In this document: piece after piece, positions 1 to 9,847 of the stretch
Layout of the letters: the number at the start of each line of letters is the position of its first letter
Position numbering within the stretch: position 1 is the first letter of the stretch
Source of the DNA: Calothrix sp. NIES-2098
GTDB lineage: Bacteria > Cyanobacteriota > Cyanobacteriia > Cyanobacteriales > Nostocaceae
Length of the DNA: 64,000 nt
Reading direction: 5' to 3'
Assembly (NCBI GenBank): GCA_002368175.1
Contig: AP018172.1
Coordinates: forward strand, 6,265,001-6,329,000
Notes under the pieces: generated by a model
Database searches by the model: none
What the model was told of the DNA's origin: nothing
What the model saw: only the letters and a program-made list of their open reading frames with translations
Made by a program: the position numbers and the translations under genes

Positions 1-698
1 GCTACCCCTGCATCCAACAGCTTGTTAGTCGGTGCGGACACGTGAATTAAGTGTCCAGCCCATCCCAAAGAACCACAACCTAGCAATACTTGCAGGTGGT
101 GATTCAGCATGGATTCCACATTCTGGAACCATTCCAGTTTGGGAGCACGCTTGTGGTAATGGAACCAACCAGCAAACAGGAACAAGCCTGCTAATACCAA
201 GCCGCCAATGGCTGTTACGTAGAGCTGGAATGAGTTTGTAATACCCCAGCCACGCCATACTTGGAACAAGCCAGAGGTGATTTGAATACCGTGGAAGCCA
301 CCGCCAACATCACCGTTTAAGATGTCTTGCCCGACTATGGGCCAAACGACTTGAGCACTAGGTCTAACGTTTAAAGGGTCGCTCAACCAAGCTTCGTAAT
401 TGGAAAACTTAGCGCCGTGGAATATCATCCCGCTCAGCCAAATCGTCACTACAGCTAAGTGGCCGAAGTGTGCTGCGAATATCTTGCGGGATATGTCTTC
501 TAGATCGCTGGTATGTGTATCAAAATCGTGGGCGAGGGCATGTAGGTTCCAAATCCATGTGGTGGTTTTGGGACCTCTGGCTAAAGTTCTGTCGAAGTGC
601 CCTGGGGTTGCCCATCTCTCAAAAGAGGTAGGTACAGGATCGTTATCGACTATTACTCTTGCCTTTTTTTCCTCTCGCTCCGGAGGACTAATCGTCAT
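1..698 (-). CDS. psaA: Photosystem I P700 apoprotein A1, 5' part only
   Basis: This is the N-terminal third of PsaA, a large thylakoid membrane subunit that carries the P700 pair with PsaB. Reading leftward from an ATG at 698, the protein begins MTISPPEREEKKARVIVDND and continues with the PsaA blocks GHFGHLAVVTIWLSGMIFHG and LNHHLQVLLGCGSLGW. About 232 codons lie in the window; the gene runs off the left edge with no stop. A strong ribosome site (AGAGGAGG, 703-710) sits just before the ATG and fixes the start. psaB normally follows psaA, but it would lie outside the window. No frame damage is seen. Confidence 0.97.
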   Translation of the reverse strand, partial: MTISPPEREEKKARVIVDNDPVPTSFERWATPGHFDRTLARGPKTTTWIWNLHALAHDFDTHTSDLEDISRKIFAAHFGHLAVVTIWLSGMIFHGAKFSNYEAWLSDPLNVRPSAQVVWPIVGQDILNGDVGGGFHGIQITSGLFQVWRGWGITNSFQLYVTAIGGLVLAGLFLFAGWFHYHKRAPKLEWFQNVESMLNHHLQVLLGCGSLGWAGHLIHVSAPTNKLLDAGV

Positions 699-1206
699 TC
701 GACCTCCTCTCTAGATAAGGAATGAGGAATCAGGAAACCACAAAGTTAACTATTCTCGCATCTCCAGATTTTTCTGGGGGCGATTCAGACCCGATGTGGA
801 AGTTTGTTTCTGTTGAATTATAAAGTCTTAACTTGTACATTGTTGGCGATAATTTAACAATAATTCAAAATCACTGGAATAATTGTCCAATCTGCCTTTT
901 AACTTCAAACTAATGGGCAAAAAGTCAATAGTTTATTCATTTTATTTACAAAGGCACACAATTCGTAAAACTTATAGTTTGTGCTTGTGCCGTGGGCGTT
1001 TCGGCTGTTGTATTTGTTGCTTCCTGGTTTAAATTACAGTTAGCAAAAAACTGTCAAAAAAACGACATATTCTGCTATGTCTCCAAAAAGACAAAGTAAA
1101 AACCTATGGAGTGAAGCAAATTTCATCTTTTGAGCTATAGTGCGCTATGGACAGTTTGAGCCAAAATAATTTGGCAGTTGTTAAAGGCGATCGCTGGGTG
1201 GAAGGC
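699..1206. promoter_or_regulatory. psaA upstream region, divergent from the lipoprotein gene
   Basis: About 500 bases separate the divergent psaA and lipoprotein starts. The stretch is AT-rich and has no convincing gene. psaA genes usually have long leaders and light-controlled promoters, so the promoter is expected here. I could not pick out an HLR1 (RpaB) repeat on the psaA strand. Confidence 0.5.
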
Positions 1207-2886
1207 ATGAACTCTTGGCAAAAGACGATAGGGAATCTCCTTCCTTGGAGGTTCGCTGGTTTAAGGTGGCTGATGACATTGTTAATAGTCTTGAGTTTGG
1301 TAAGCTGCGGTGAGAAAGCTGCCAGCCAAGATATATCTGTTAGTTATGGAGCGAAACCACAACAGATATCCAAAGAATTTTCCGAAGTTTCCCCACCAGG
1401 GACAATCCAAGAATTGCGCCCAGCTTTGGAAGTTTATCAGCCGCAAGTAGCAATAGTTACACCTCAACCTGATGAAGTCCTCCAAGAAAATAAAGTTACA
1501 GTCCGCTTTCAGGTGAAGGATTTACCAATATTTAAGAACTCGCAATTAGAATTAGGCCCCCATCTCCACGTAATTCTCGACAACCAACCATATGTAGCTG
1601 TTTACGATTTAAATCAGCCCTTGGTTTTCTCAGATCTATCCCCAGGTACTCATACTTTACGCGTCTTTGCTTCCCGCCCTTGGCATGAAAGCTTCAAAAA
1701 TGAAGGTGCTTACGCCCAGACAAAGTTTCACATTGTCACCAAAACCGAAGATAACAATCCCGATCCATCGCTACCTCTACTAACTTACAGCCGTCCTAAG
1801 GGTGACTACGGATCTGAACCAATCCTACTAGACTTTTACTTAACAAATGCGCCTCTCCACTTGGTTGCTCAAGACAACCCAAACGACAATCTCAGTGATT
1901 GGCGGATTCGTTGCACAATTAATGGTGAAAGCTTTGTTCTCGATCGCTGGCAAGCAATTTACCTCAAAGGCTTCAAACCTGGTAAAAATTGGGTGAAATT
2001 GGAATTTCTTGATAACCAGGGTAATCCTGTAAAAAATGTTTTTAACACTACAGTTGGACTGATTAACTACCAGCCGAATGGTAAAGATACGCTTTCGAGA
2101 ATTGTCAGAGGAGAACTGACAGCAGATGAGGTACGTGGCATTGTAGACCCAAATTATACCGCCAAGATACCACCTGCTGAACCAACTCCTACACCTACCC
2201 CTACAGCCACACCTGAAACACAGCCAACACCAGAAATTGAAATTCCCAAAGTTCCTGTAACACCACCAGCTGAGTTAAAGCAGCCCGATGAACCAAAATT
2301 ATCAAAACCAAAGCCTGTACCATCACCAGAACCACAGCCAGAAGTAACACCAACACCAGCAACTACTGAGTCCCCAGAAAAACCCAAGTCTGGCGGATAT
2401 TTCCAGCGTCGTCCTCGTCCATCTGTCACACCATCTCCTAGCGTGTCACCAACGCTACCAGAGATTATTGAATCTCCGCAACCAGAATCTACTGCGCCTC
2501 CAGAGAAGATCTCAAAGCCGCAGCCAGAGATAACGCCAACACCTGAAGCTACTGTATTACCTCAATCACAGCCAGAGGTAACGCCAGTACCTTCTCCCAT
2601 TGCATCACCTCAGCCACAGAGCAAACAGCCAGAAAAAACCGGATTTAGCAGATATTTCCAGCGGCGTCCACGTCCTACACCCCAACTATCGCCCAGCTTA
2701 CCGCCCACGCTGCCAGAAGTTATTGGCTCCCCAGCACCCCTACCCACTGCACCATCACCAGAGGCTATACCAACACTTCCTGCAACTGAAATACCTCAAC
2801 CATCGGCGAAAAATACTGAAGAACAACCAAAGTCTTCAGAGACAGGATCGCCAAATTTGTTACCTACACCAGTAGCACCGCAATAA
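1207..2886 (+). CDS. Putative lipoprotein with long Pro/Thr-rich tail
   Basis: Unknown function. The reading frame is open from 1147, but the ATG at 1207 has a GGAAGG ribosome site and gives a clean lipoprotein signal: a hydrophobic stretch ending LSLVSC, whose cysteine would be lipidated. The product from there is about 559 residues. The first half (to about residue 320) is a folded-looking region with beta-rich segments. The second half is low-complexity Pro/Thr/Ser/Glu sequence that repeats the block YFQRRPRP twice, followed each time by a similar S/P-rich stretch. Such tails usually span or bind the cell wall. It is monocistronic between divergent psaA and convergent glutaminase. The family was not recognised. 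Confidence 0.8.
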   Translation: MNSWQKTIGNLLPWRFAGLRWLMTLLIVLSLVSCGEKAASQDISVSYGAKPQQISKEFSEVSPPGTIQELRPALEVYQPQVAIVTPQPDEVLQENKVTVRFQVKDLPIFKNSQLELGPHLHVILDNQPYVAVYDLNQPLVFSDLSPGTHTLRVFASRPWHESFKNEGAYAQTKFHIVTKTEDNNPDPSLPLLTYSRPKGDYGSEPILLDFYLTNAPLHLVAQDNPNDNLSDWRIRCTINGESFVLDRWQAIYLKGFKPGKNWVKLEFLDNQGNPVKNVFNTTVGLINYQPNGKDTLSRIVRGELTADEVRGIVDPNYTAKIPPAEPTPTPTPTATPETQPTPEIEIPKVPVTPPAELKQPDEPKLSKPKPVPSPEPQPEVTPTPATTESPEKPKSGGYFQRRPRPSVTPSPSVSPTLPEIIESPQPESTAPPEKISKPQPEITPTPEATVLPQSQPEVTPVPSPIASPQPQSKQPEKTGFSRYFQRRPRPTPQLSPSLPPTLPEVIGSPAPLPTAPSPEAIPTLPATEIPQPSAKNTEEQPKSSETGSPNLLPTPVAPQ

Positions 2887-2898
2887 AAACTACGCCAA

Positions 2899-3846
2899 TT
2901 ATCCAAAAATACTTAAATCTAGCTCTTGTGCTAAAGTTTCCACAAAAGCCAGCCCCGCTACTGGGTTTCCCACCGTATCCAAAGCGGGGCTGTAACAAGC
3001 GATCGCTCCTTCACCTGGTATTGTTGCTAATAGTCCACCACCAATGCCCGATTTCATTGGTAGACCAATCCTCACGGCAAACTCGGCAGACGCCTCATAC
3101 AATCCACAGGTTAACATTACGGCATTTACTATGCGGCGGTGTTTTGCTGATACTAAGCCATTTTCATAAGCTAAAAGTTTGCCGATCAGCGCTAAATCTT
3201 CGACATTACCCGATAGACAGCATATTTGTTCGTAACTGTCAAGAGCTATAGCAAAATTTTCTACATATCCAGTTTGAGCCAGATAATTAGCGATCGCTTT
3301 ATTAGCTGGCGAACGTGTTAAACGTACTGAAGCGAGCATTAATTCATCCAACTTGAGCTTTGAACCTGCTAATTGGTTCAGCCATTGACAAAACTGCTGA
3401 GTGCGATCGCTAGCATTTTCTCCGGGTAATTTATCAGCTAAAGTAATGGCTCCACTATTAATCATCGGATTGCGGGGACGTCCGCGATCGGCAATTAATT
3501 GATCTAGGGAATTAAATGCTGCTGCTGATGGTTCTACCCCTACCCACTGCAAAACCCTCTCTACCCCAAAATTTTCTAAAAGATAGAGTAGTGAAAATGC
3601 CTTAATGACACTCATGAGTGGGAATACACAACCTGTATCGCCTGCACTGTAAGTTTGTCCAGTTGCACAACAGATGTGAACTGCAAACCAATCAGGATTA
3701 GCTATATTTAATCTGGAAGTGCGATCGGCAACTTTTCCGCGTCCAGCATGGGGTTTGGCTTGTTGTACCCAAGCTGATAAATCTGTAGCAGTGATTGCTG
3801 CAAGTCCTTTCAAAATTACAGGTATTTTCAGGTAAATAAACCACAT
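2899..3846 (-). CDS. glsA: Glutaminase, class A type
   Basis: Hydrolyses L-glutamine to glutamate and ammonia in the cytoplasm; belongs to the serine-dependent beta-lactamase-like glutaminases. The nucleophile motif S-x-x-K is present as MSVIKAF (canonical members have SISK), followed by the family block NPMINSGAI and by SGNVEDLALIGKLLA. I start at the ATG at 3846, giving about 315 residues, close to the family's usual 300-310. The frame is open to a TTG at 3891, but that extension is short, family-unlike sequence made of repeat-like A/C-rich DNA. It faces the lipoprotein gene and has its own intergenic region upstream. The altered residues around the nucleophile suggest a divergent subgroup. 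Confidence 0.88.
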   Translation of the reverse strand: MWFIYLKIPVILKGLAAITATDLSAWVQQAKPHAGRGKVADRTSRLNIANPDWFAVHICCATGQTYSAGDTGCVFPLMSVIKAFSLLYLLENFGVERVLQWVGVEPSAAAFNSLDQLIADRGRPRNPMINSGAITLADKLPGENASDRTQQFCQWLNQLAGSKLKLDELMLASVRLTRSPANKAIANYLAQTGYVENFAIALDSYEQICCLSGNVEDLALIGKLLAYENGLVSAKHRRIVNAVMLTCGLYEASAEFAVRIGLPMKSGIGGGLLATIPGEGAIACYSPALDTVGNPVAGLAFVETLAQELDLSIFG

Positions 3847-3981
3847 CTTTTTTATCTCACGCCAAGCGCAAAAACGCAAAGAAAAATACAAGATTTCTCG
3901 ATAGATTAAGATACTAAAGTCTACTTAAAAGTCGCATTTAATTTGTATTGAGCGCTATTAATATTTGCCTAGCTAAATAGA

Positions 3982-4012
3982 AAGACTTGGAGTAGATCTG
4001 GCTCCAAGTCTT
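3982..4012 (-). terminator. Hairpin terminator of the PDH E2 gene
   Basis: Perfect 11-bp arms AAGACTTGGAG and CTCCAAGTCTT around a 9-base loop lie about 30 bases after the E2 stop codon. Read on the minus strand the hairpin is followed by TTTCTATTT, a weak T-rich tract. Confidence 0.7.
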
Positions 4013-4043
4013 AAATGTAAGTTTGTTTTTTTAATAATCTTTG

Positions 4044-5351
4044 TTACAGTGTCAAAGATTGAGCATCGGTCTCAATTAACTTAGCTAAATCTTGTAAGAA
4101 TGCAGCGGCATGGGCACCGTAAATAATGCGATGATCGGCGGTAATATTTACCTGCATTTGTTGCCGTACAGCAAACAAACCATCAGGCGTGGCTACAACT
4201 TGCGGACGAGCTGCACCGATCGCTAAAATTGCACCTTGTCCCGGAGGTAAAATAGCGTCAAATTTGTCCACGCCAAACATCCCCAAGTTTGACACGGTAA
4301 AGGTGCCGCTATTGTATTCGTCTGGCTGTAGTTGTTTTGTCCTAGCACGATCTACCAAAGACTTCCAAGTGCGCGATAGGGAATAAATATCTACTATGTC
4401 TGCATTCTTCAACACAGGTGTAATTAATCCACCATCATCCATTGCTACAGCTACGGAAATGTTGATATCAGAATGATAAACAATTCCTTGATCTGAGTAG
4501 CTAGCATTGAGTAATGGGTGTTTTTGCAGCGTTACTGCTACAGCTTTTGCTAGTAGCACTGTCATTGTCACGCCCTTGGATTTAATCTGCTTATAAAGCT
4601 TGTCTAGTCCATCAGTGGTAATTGTGTAGCCTACGCGGAAAACAGGTACAGATAGGGTAGCTACCATATTCCGTACTACTGCACTTTGGAAGGTAGTCAA
4701 AGGTGCTATCTGACCGGGAACAGCGCTCGCTGCGGTGGGAACGGGTGCGGGTGCTGCTGGGCGCGATGGCGGTGTAACTGGTGTGGTTGTTGGTACAGAT
4801 GGTGGCGGTGCAACTGGTGCGGTAGCGGCTGGCTTACCCTGCTTTGCAGCTGCTTCCACATCTTCAGCAACAATGCGACCGTAGGGGCCGCTACCTTGAA
4901 GCGTCTTTAAATCAACTTTTAGCTCTTTTGCCAACTTGCGGGCGCGGGGTGAAACCACAAGTCTTCCTTCTCGGTGATTTGAGCCATTTTGAGACGCCAA
5001 AGCTGGTGTAGGATCTGACACAGTTGCGGCAACTGGTTCGGGAGCAGCACTAGCAGGCGCAGCAGCGCTACCAGAATTAGCAGCAGACTTAGCAGTTTCG
5101 ATTTCAGCTTCTGTTTCAGCGATGAAAGCGATCGCATCTCCCACAGGCGCAGATTCACCAGCTGGTACTAAAATGTGAGCCAGATATCCTTCATAAAAGG
5201 ATTCCACATCCATATCTGCCTTATCTGACTCGACAACCACCACTGTTTCGCCTTTTTCCACTTTATCGCCTGGCGACTTCACCCAAGAGACAATCTTGCC
5301 TTCGGTCATGGTGGAACTCAGCGCCGGCATAAATACTTCGTAAATGCTCAT
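4044..5351 (-). CDS. pdhC: Dihydrolipoamide acetyltransferase, E2 of pyruvate dehydrogenase
   Basis: Transfers the acetyl group from the lipoyl arm to CoA in the pyruvate dehydrogenase complex. Residues about 2-78 form the lipoyl domain, with the lipoylated lysine K44 in ESDKADMD. An Ala/Pro-rich linker follows, then an E3-binding domain (VSPRARKLAKEL...GPYGRIVAEDV), a second Ala/Pro/Thr linker, and the acyltransferase core ending with the active-site signature ITADHRIIYGA. Length 435 is typical for cyanobacteria. It stands alone between a hairpin terminator and a repeat-rich spacer, as is usual in cyanobacteria, where PDH genes are scattered. odhB is an alternative name, but cyanobacteria lack the classical 2-oxoglutarate dehydrogenase. 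Confidence 0.96.
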   Translation of the reverse strand: MSIYEVFMPALSSTMTEGKIVSWVKSPGDKVEKGETVVVVESDKADMDVESFYEGYLAHILVPAGESAPVGDAIAFIAETEAEIETAKSAANSGSAAAPASAAPEPVAATVSDPTPALASQNGSNHREGRLVVSPRARKLAKELKVDLKTLQGSGPYGRIVAEDVEAAAKQGKPAATAPVAPPPSVPTTTPVTPPSRPAAPAPVPTAASAVPGQIAPLTTFQSAVVRNMVATLSVPVFRVGYTITTDGLDKLYKQIKSKGVTMTVLLAKAVAVTLQKHPLLNASYSDQGIVYHSDINISVAVAMDDGGLITPVLKNADIVDIYSLSRTWKSLVDRARTKQLQPDEYNSGTFTVSNLGMFGVDKFDAILPPGQGAILAIGAARPQVVATPDGLFAVRQQMQVNITADHRIIYGAHAAAFLQDLAKLIETDAQSLTL

Positions 5352-5478
5352 AGGGTGGTTTGGTGAATCAATGAATTTATGGACTTTAACAGCTTTTACC
5401 AGATCGAATTGTATCTTGGCACGAGAATTTTAGGTTGGAGATTTTTCACCAAGAAAGGCAGAGGATAAGAGGTAAGGG

Positions 5479-5590
5479 GGCAGGGAACAGGGGGAAAAGG
5501 GGGAAAAGGGGGAAAAGGGAGTGTGGGGAGGGTGGGGAGAAATAATTGATTCACTGTTGACTCTGGACTTTAGACTCTTGACCAATGGCA
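5479..5590. repeat. Low-complexity and heptamer-type repeats
   Basis: Three copies of GGGGGAAAA are followed by GGGAGTGTGGGGAGGGTGGGG and then by CTCTGGACTTTAGACTCTTGACC, the heptamer-style repeat frequent in Nostocales. An open frame across it (5430-5690, minus) is made of repeat and is not taken as a gene. The G-rich part has a near copy on the other strand at 61388-61450. Confidence 0.7.
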
Positions 5591-5843
5591 CCAGGAACTT
5601 AAAGGCAAAATCAAGGTCTAGATAATAACGATGCAATTGCGATCGCTGAGTATGAGTAACAGTCAACTGCCACAGCGAGTTGTTTATCAATCAAATGAGT
5701 TTGTTATCTATCTTGATTTTCCGTATAATCACTCACCAGAAAACAAAGGCTGCTGGCAACCAGAAGGTAGAGGATCGGCGGTTAAGCTTCAATTTAAAAT
5801 TCAAAATTGATAATTTACTTGTTTGAAATTTTTGTTTAATTTT

Positions 5844-6383
5844 ATGACAGTAAAGTGGAAATTGTTCTTGATTGTGATAATAGGTTTGTTTGCCACTGCT
5901 GGTACGGGAGTTTATCTCTCTCAACACCCACCATCGGCACAAAGTCTTGAGACAGGAAATGGACAAGCACAGGAGGTAGCTGTAACTCAAATATCTCAAA
6001 ATATTGAAACCTATCCAGAGCGTAGTCACTATAAAACTATACCGCTGGAAAGCATTAACTCTAACCTCCAAGGTAGCGACCCTGCTACTCTTGCTTTGAG
6101 CGCTTTTGATGATACAGCTTCCGAGGTAGGAACGCGTAAAGTAGAGGTAGTTTATCCGCAACGAAATCAGGCTTTAGTGACGATTACGCAGCTACAACAT
6201 AGCGATAATTTAGGTAGTGCAGTTAAATATCGAGTCGAGATGACTACATTTGGGCGATCGCTATTAGTTAGCTCACCACCTGTATGGCAAATTGTCTGGG
6301 CTGGTTCCCAGGTGCATTGTGGAACTAGGAACCGCCTAAAAAATAATTTAAACCTCAGCTGTCAACAAAAGGATGAAGTATAG
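5844..6383 (+). CDS. Hypothetical membrane-anchored or secreted protein
   Basis: About 179 residues; family not recognised. The first ATG of the frame (5844) begins MTVKWKLFLIVIIGLFATAG, a signal peptide or N-terminal membrane anchor with no lipobox cysteine. The rest is soluble and would lie in the periplasm. Its middle (DPATLALSAFDDTASEVGTRKVEVVYP) looks like an alpha/beta domain and its end is basic and polar. No ribosome site is clear. It is convergent with the YlqD-like gene. Confidence 0.65.
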   Translation: MTVKWKLFLIVIIGLFATAGTGVYLSQHPPSAQSLETGNGQAQEVAVTQISQNIETYPERSHYKTIPLESINSNLQGSDPATLALSAFDDTASEVGTRKVEVVYPQRNQALVTITQLQHSDNLGSAVKYRVEMTTFGRSLLVSSPPVWQIVWAGSQVHCGTRNRLKNNLNLSCQQKDEV

Positions 6384-6425
6384 AGTAGGAAATTTAAACC
6401 TTCATCCTTGAAAATTTAACTTTGA

Positions 6426-6884
6426 TTAGATATCGCCACGAATTTCTTCTACAATACCGTCACGTAAAACAATTTCAACCTGGGTTTTGCTAATTAAATT
6501 ATCACCTGGTTCTATGCGGAAAAAACCTTCCATTTGAAATTGGTTAACTTCCTGATCTAACTCAAGAAATTGTACTTGCTGGAGATTTTGCAGAAATTGA
6601 TTTTTTTGCTCTAGCAGTTCGCTTTTCTTTTGATTGACTTGGAGTTGAATATTATCAATTTGTTGAAGGGTTTGAGGCCCTGGTGGTTGCAAACTCTGTT
6701 TTTGAATTGCAGTAATTGCTCTTTGTCCTTCAATGTCGAGTTGTTGCAATTGCTGATCGGTTTGATTGATTTGAGCTTGCAATTGCTGTTGTATTTCCTC
6801 TTTCCACAGAGGAGTAACAATGACTTTGACATTAACGATACGCTTCAGAAGCAATTGTTGAGATTGAGATTTGGAGACATCCAT
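6426..6884 (-). CDS. YlqD-like coiled-coil protein
   Basis: 152 residues with the layout of the YlqD family: a short beta-rich start (LLLKRIVNVKVIVTPLWKEE), a long glutamine-rich coiled coil (about residues 30-110), and a beta-rich end (FRIEPGDNLISKTQVEIVLRDGIVEEIRGDI). The biochemical role of the family is not established. It lies 36 bases downstream of the acyl-CoA synthetase gene on the same strand and could be co-transcribed with it. Confidence 0.75.
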   Translation of the reverse strand: MDVSKSQSQQLLLKRIVNVKVIVTPLWKEEIQQQLQAQINQTDQQLQQLDIEGQRAITAIQKQSLQPPGPQTLQQIDNIQLQVNQKKSELLEQKNQFLQNLQQVQFLELDQEVNQFQMEGFFRIEPGDNLISKTQVEIVLRDGIVEEIRGDI

Positions 6885-6920
6885 ACAGTTTCACGTTCAC
6901 TCTATATTTTGTACGTGGAA

Positions 6921-8900
6921 TTATGAGGCAAACATGGCGTTAATGATATCGCGATAGCGATCTGCGACAACATGACGCCTGATTTTTAGTGTTTGTGTCA
7001 TCAAGCCATTTTCAATAGAAAAAGGCTCAGGAATGAGTTTGAACGGGCCAATACGGTCATCGATTCGATAGCCTGGACGATTTTGCACTTCCCGATTCAA
7101 TTCCTTCCTAAATAATTCCTGGATTATTTTACTCTCCAGGTCAATTTTTTGACTGGGTGAGGCGGTAATATTCTCATTTTGCGTACTTGAGGTCAGGTTT
7201 TGAGTTTCTGCCCATTTTTCTAAGGCTTCGATATTGGGGACAATCAAAGCACCAAGGCTACGCCGATCTTGACCAACAAGCATAATTTGATCGATGTAGG
7301 GCGATCGCAAACAGGCATCTTCTATCGGCTGTGGTTCGATATTTTCGCCGTTAGTTAAGACAATCGTATCCTTAGCTCTGCCAGTTAGCACCAAGTCATT
7401 TTGAGGCGTCACCCAACCCAAATCGCCGCTATCAAACCAACCTTCAGGATCGATAGCTTTTGCTGTCGCTTCTGGATTTTGGTAATAGCCTTGCATAATT
7501 TGCGGCCCCCTCAGCAACACCAAGCCTCGCTCGCCAACTGGGAGAGGTTTGCGAGTCTCTGGATCTACAATTTTAGTTTCTGTAGCGGGAAGTGTGGGGC
7601 CAGATGAGCCGCGTACATTATGCCAAGGACGACGAACATTAGTCACAGGAGATGTTTCGGTTAAGCCATAGCCTTGCAAAATTTCTACACCAATAATTTC
7701 AAAAAAGTTATCGATGTGCTTGGGAAGTGCGCCACCACCGCTAATTACATGCTTGATTCGTCCTCCTGTTGCTTCTCGGACTTTAGCATACACCAGTTTT
7801 TCTCCTAGGGCGTGGAGAGGCGACAAAGCAGCAGCTTGTATCCTTGCCGAAAATCTTTCCATTGCAGAAGATTCAAGATGCTCTAAACTCAGTCCCTCAG
7901 CAATTCGTTTGGCTTGAAGGTATTTATTGCTATTGTCTAGTAAAAAGTTAACTAAGCGTTGCTTATTAGCTGGTTGTTCGCGAAACTGCTTTTGCGCTCC
8001 TTCATAAATTGATTCCCATAAACGGGGTACAGCCACCATGTAATGGGGCTTAAATTCTTTCAAATCTTTTTTCACAGAACGCAAATTAGTATAAACCTGT
8101 GCGCAACCTTGAGAGAGTAAGTAATACTCCACTGTTCTTTCATAGCTGTGCCACGTAGGTAGGATACTCAAAGCAATGTCGCCTACGTTGGGTTGCACCA
8201 CAGTCCCGAATGTAGTCACCTGGTGCAATAAATTTCCATGAGTGAGCATCACACCCTTGGGCTTACCTGTAGTACCCGAAGTATAAATCAGCGTTGCCAG
8301 GGTATCGTAGCTTTGCTGTACTGGTTCTAGAGTATGGTTAGAGCCAATTTCTATTACCTGTGAAAAACTTAGTACTTTGAGAGTTTCCTCTGTAGGTGGC
8401 GTTTCGTCTGAAAGCAAGATTACCAGATGAATTGGTAAGTCGTTGAGCCGATCTTGCAGTTTCTTCAGCGTCTTTAGATCTTCAACTACTAACGCCGTGC
8501 TACCGCTATTCGCCACAATAAACAGCAATTCTTCCTTTTCGGCTTGGGAGCTACGCACCGCATCAACACCCCCAGCCGTCATAATACCTTGGTCGGCAAT
8601 GAACCACCTGGGACTATTATCGGCAATTAGAGAAATGCGATCGCCTACTTTTACCCCTAAAGCTTGTAACCCAGCCGCAAATTTTTGAATTTGCTCTGCT
8701 AACTGAGCGTAATTAATTACTACCTCTGGTTGAGCATGAGGATTGTGTAGAGCAACGGTAGTCTTAAATAACTTTGCTGCTAACGGCCAAATCTCTGGCA
8801 ACGAATTCACATGTGTATAATCTGCCAAACGTTTTAATGCTAAACGTTCTTGTTCGCTGATATTAGATAAATAAATAGATGCAGGTTTGGTTGTTGACAT
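6921..8900 (-). CDS. Long-chain acyl-CoA / acyl-ACP synthetase (AMP-forming)
   Basis: 659 residues of the adenylate-forming family. The AMP-binding P-loop is LIYTSGTTGKPKGVMLTHGN, with the later motifs GYGLTETSPV and WFDSGDLGWV...LTGRAKDTIVLTNGENIEP. Cyanobacteria usually have one such enzyme (Aas), which recycles free fatty acids onto acyl carrier protein; length and motifs fit that role, but CoA or ACP specificity cannot be read from sequence. The start ATG at 8900 follows an AT-rich spacer. The YlqD-like gene follows closely. Confidence 0.93.
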   Translation of the reverse strand: MSTTKPASIYLSNISEQERLALKRLADYTHVNSLPEIWPLAAKLFKTTVALHNPHAQPEVVINYAQLAEQIQKFAAGLQALGVKVGDRISLIADNSPRWFIADQGIMTAGGVDAVRSSQAEKEELLFIVANSGSTALVVEDLKTLKKLQDRLNDLPIHLVILLSDETPPTEETLKVLSFSQVIEIGSNHTLEPVQQSYDTLATLIYTSGTTGKPKGVMLTHGNLLHQVTTFGTVVQPNVGDIALSILPTWHSYERTVEYYLLSQGCAQVYTNLRSVKKDLKEFKPHYMVAVPRLWESIYEGAQKQFREQPANKQRLVNFLLDNSNKYLQAKRIAEGLSLEHLESSAMERFSARIQAAALSPLHALGEKLVYAKVREATGGRIKHVISGGGALPKHIDNFFEIIGVEILQGYGLTETSPVTNVRRPWHNVRGSSGPTLPATETKIVDPETRKPLPVGERGLVLLRGPQIMQGYYQNPEATAKAIDPEGWFDSGDLGWVTPQNDLVLTGRAKDTIVLTNGENIEPQPIEDACLRSPYIDQIMLVGQDRRSLGALIVPNIEALEKWAETQNLTSSTQNENITASPSQKIDLESKIIQELFRKELNREVQNRPGYRIDDRIGPFKLIPEPFSIENGLMTQTLKIRRHVVADRYRDIINAMFAS

Positions 8901-9132
8901 AACACATGACCTAAATAGTAAATGGCTACTTTTTGATAAATGACTTCAATATACACAATGCCTTCTGGTATAGCATTTTCGGAAAACCCACGCTTCCATT
9001 TACAAAAATTTATGATAATCTTAATTTATATAGTTTAAAAGCAATGGATGTGCTGGCAATCAATGCAATTGCACAGACTTTGCTGAAAACTAACACTAGC
9101 GACCACCTATTTAGAAAAGGGGGTGATTACCT

Positions 9133-9378
9133 ATGGTTTTAAAGGATGCTGCATTGCTGACACTCATCAACACTGTTGCTTGTCTAGCATTCCCCAAGCT
9201 TTTATCGATAATTCTCTCACCTAAAGCCAAACCTACTGAATCATCGCCCAAAGGTGCGAGTTCGCAAAAAAGTATAATCCCAATTACTACCTTTCCTTAT
9301 TGTACTGCTCACCCAATTACGGGCAGCCCCTTCTGTAGATTCCGTCCTCATTTCTGCGATCGCTGTACTCCAAATTAA
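9133..9378 (+). CDS. Small hydrophobic protein, paralogue A
   Basis: 81 residues beginning MVLKDAALLTLINTVACLAF. Residues 8-33 (LLTLINTVACLAFPKLLSII and on) closely match the second small gene at 9848. A very strong ribosome site (AAAGGGGGTGAT, about 9117-9128) precedes the ATG, which argues for real translation. The shared core is one amphipathic or membrane helix; the C-terminal tail differs from paralogue B and is rich in Cys, Pro and His. A short overlapping frame ends 10 bases into this gene (stop at 9140-9142) and could couple translation, but is not supported otherwise. Function unknown. Confidence 0.65.
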   Translation: MVLKDAALLTLINTVACLAFPKLLSIILSPKAKPTESSPKGASSQKSIIPITTFPYCTAHPITGSPFCRFRPHFCDRCTPN

Positions 9379-9847
9379 CAATTACCTGAGAGTAGCAGGG
9401 TTGAGTTGAGATTCTCAAGGGGGGTTTTAGATTGTGAAAATAATAAGTCTTGTATTTATACCGTTTAAAACATGAATTTATTATTCACACTAAACAATCA
9501 AAATTAATCCACAATAATTCGCGAATTATCTAATTTGTCATATCGGAATTTCGCAGTCAACAGCATCCCTTTAGAGGCTGAGTTTTTTATGGGAAACTCC
9601 TATATCTGAAGTAACAGTTTAAATCCGTAGATTCAATTATGGTGGATTGTGAATTTTGAATTAGTAATAAATTTGTGGCTTATTAACCCACGAGGTTTAT
9701 CTATGCTGCACTATGTAAAATCAATATATTTACTTAGCTTATAGCAACTACAAGAAATTCAAAATTGTGGATGTAGTTGAAAGTACAGATTTTGATTAAA
9801 AATAAGAAATAGAACCATAAATTGTCAGCTTAAGGAGGGGGTAATCT

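Noticed and set aside
1..714. Plus-strand genes at 32-241 and 400-714
   Set aside because: They are shadows of psaA on the opposite strand.
5430..5690. 86-codon minus-strand gene
   Set aside because: It consists largely of GGGGGAAAA and related repeats.
8933..9142. 69-codon gene before small protein A
   Set aside because: No ribosome site and no family likeness. Its end overlaps the strong ribosome site and start of the next gene. It might at most be a coupling leader.
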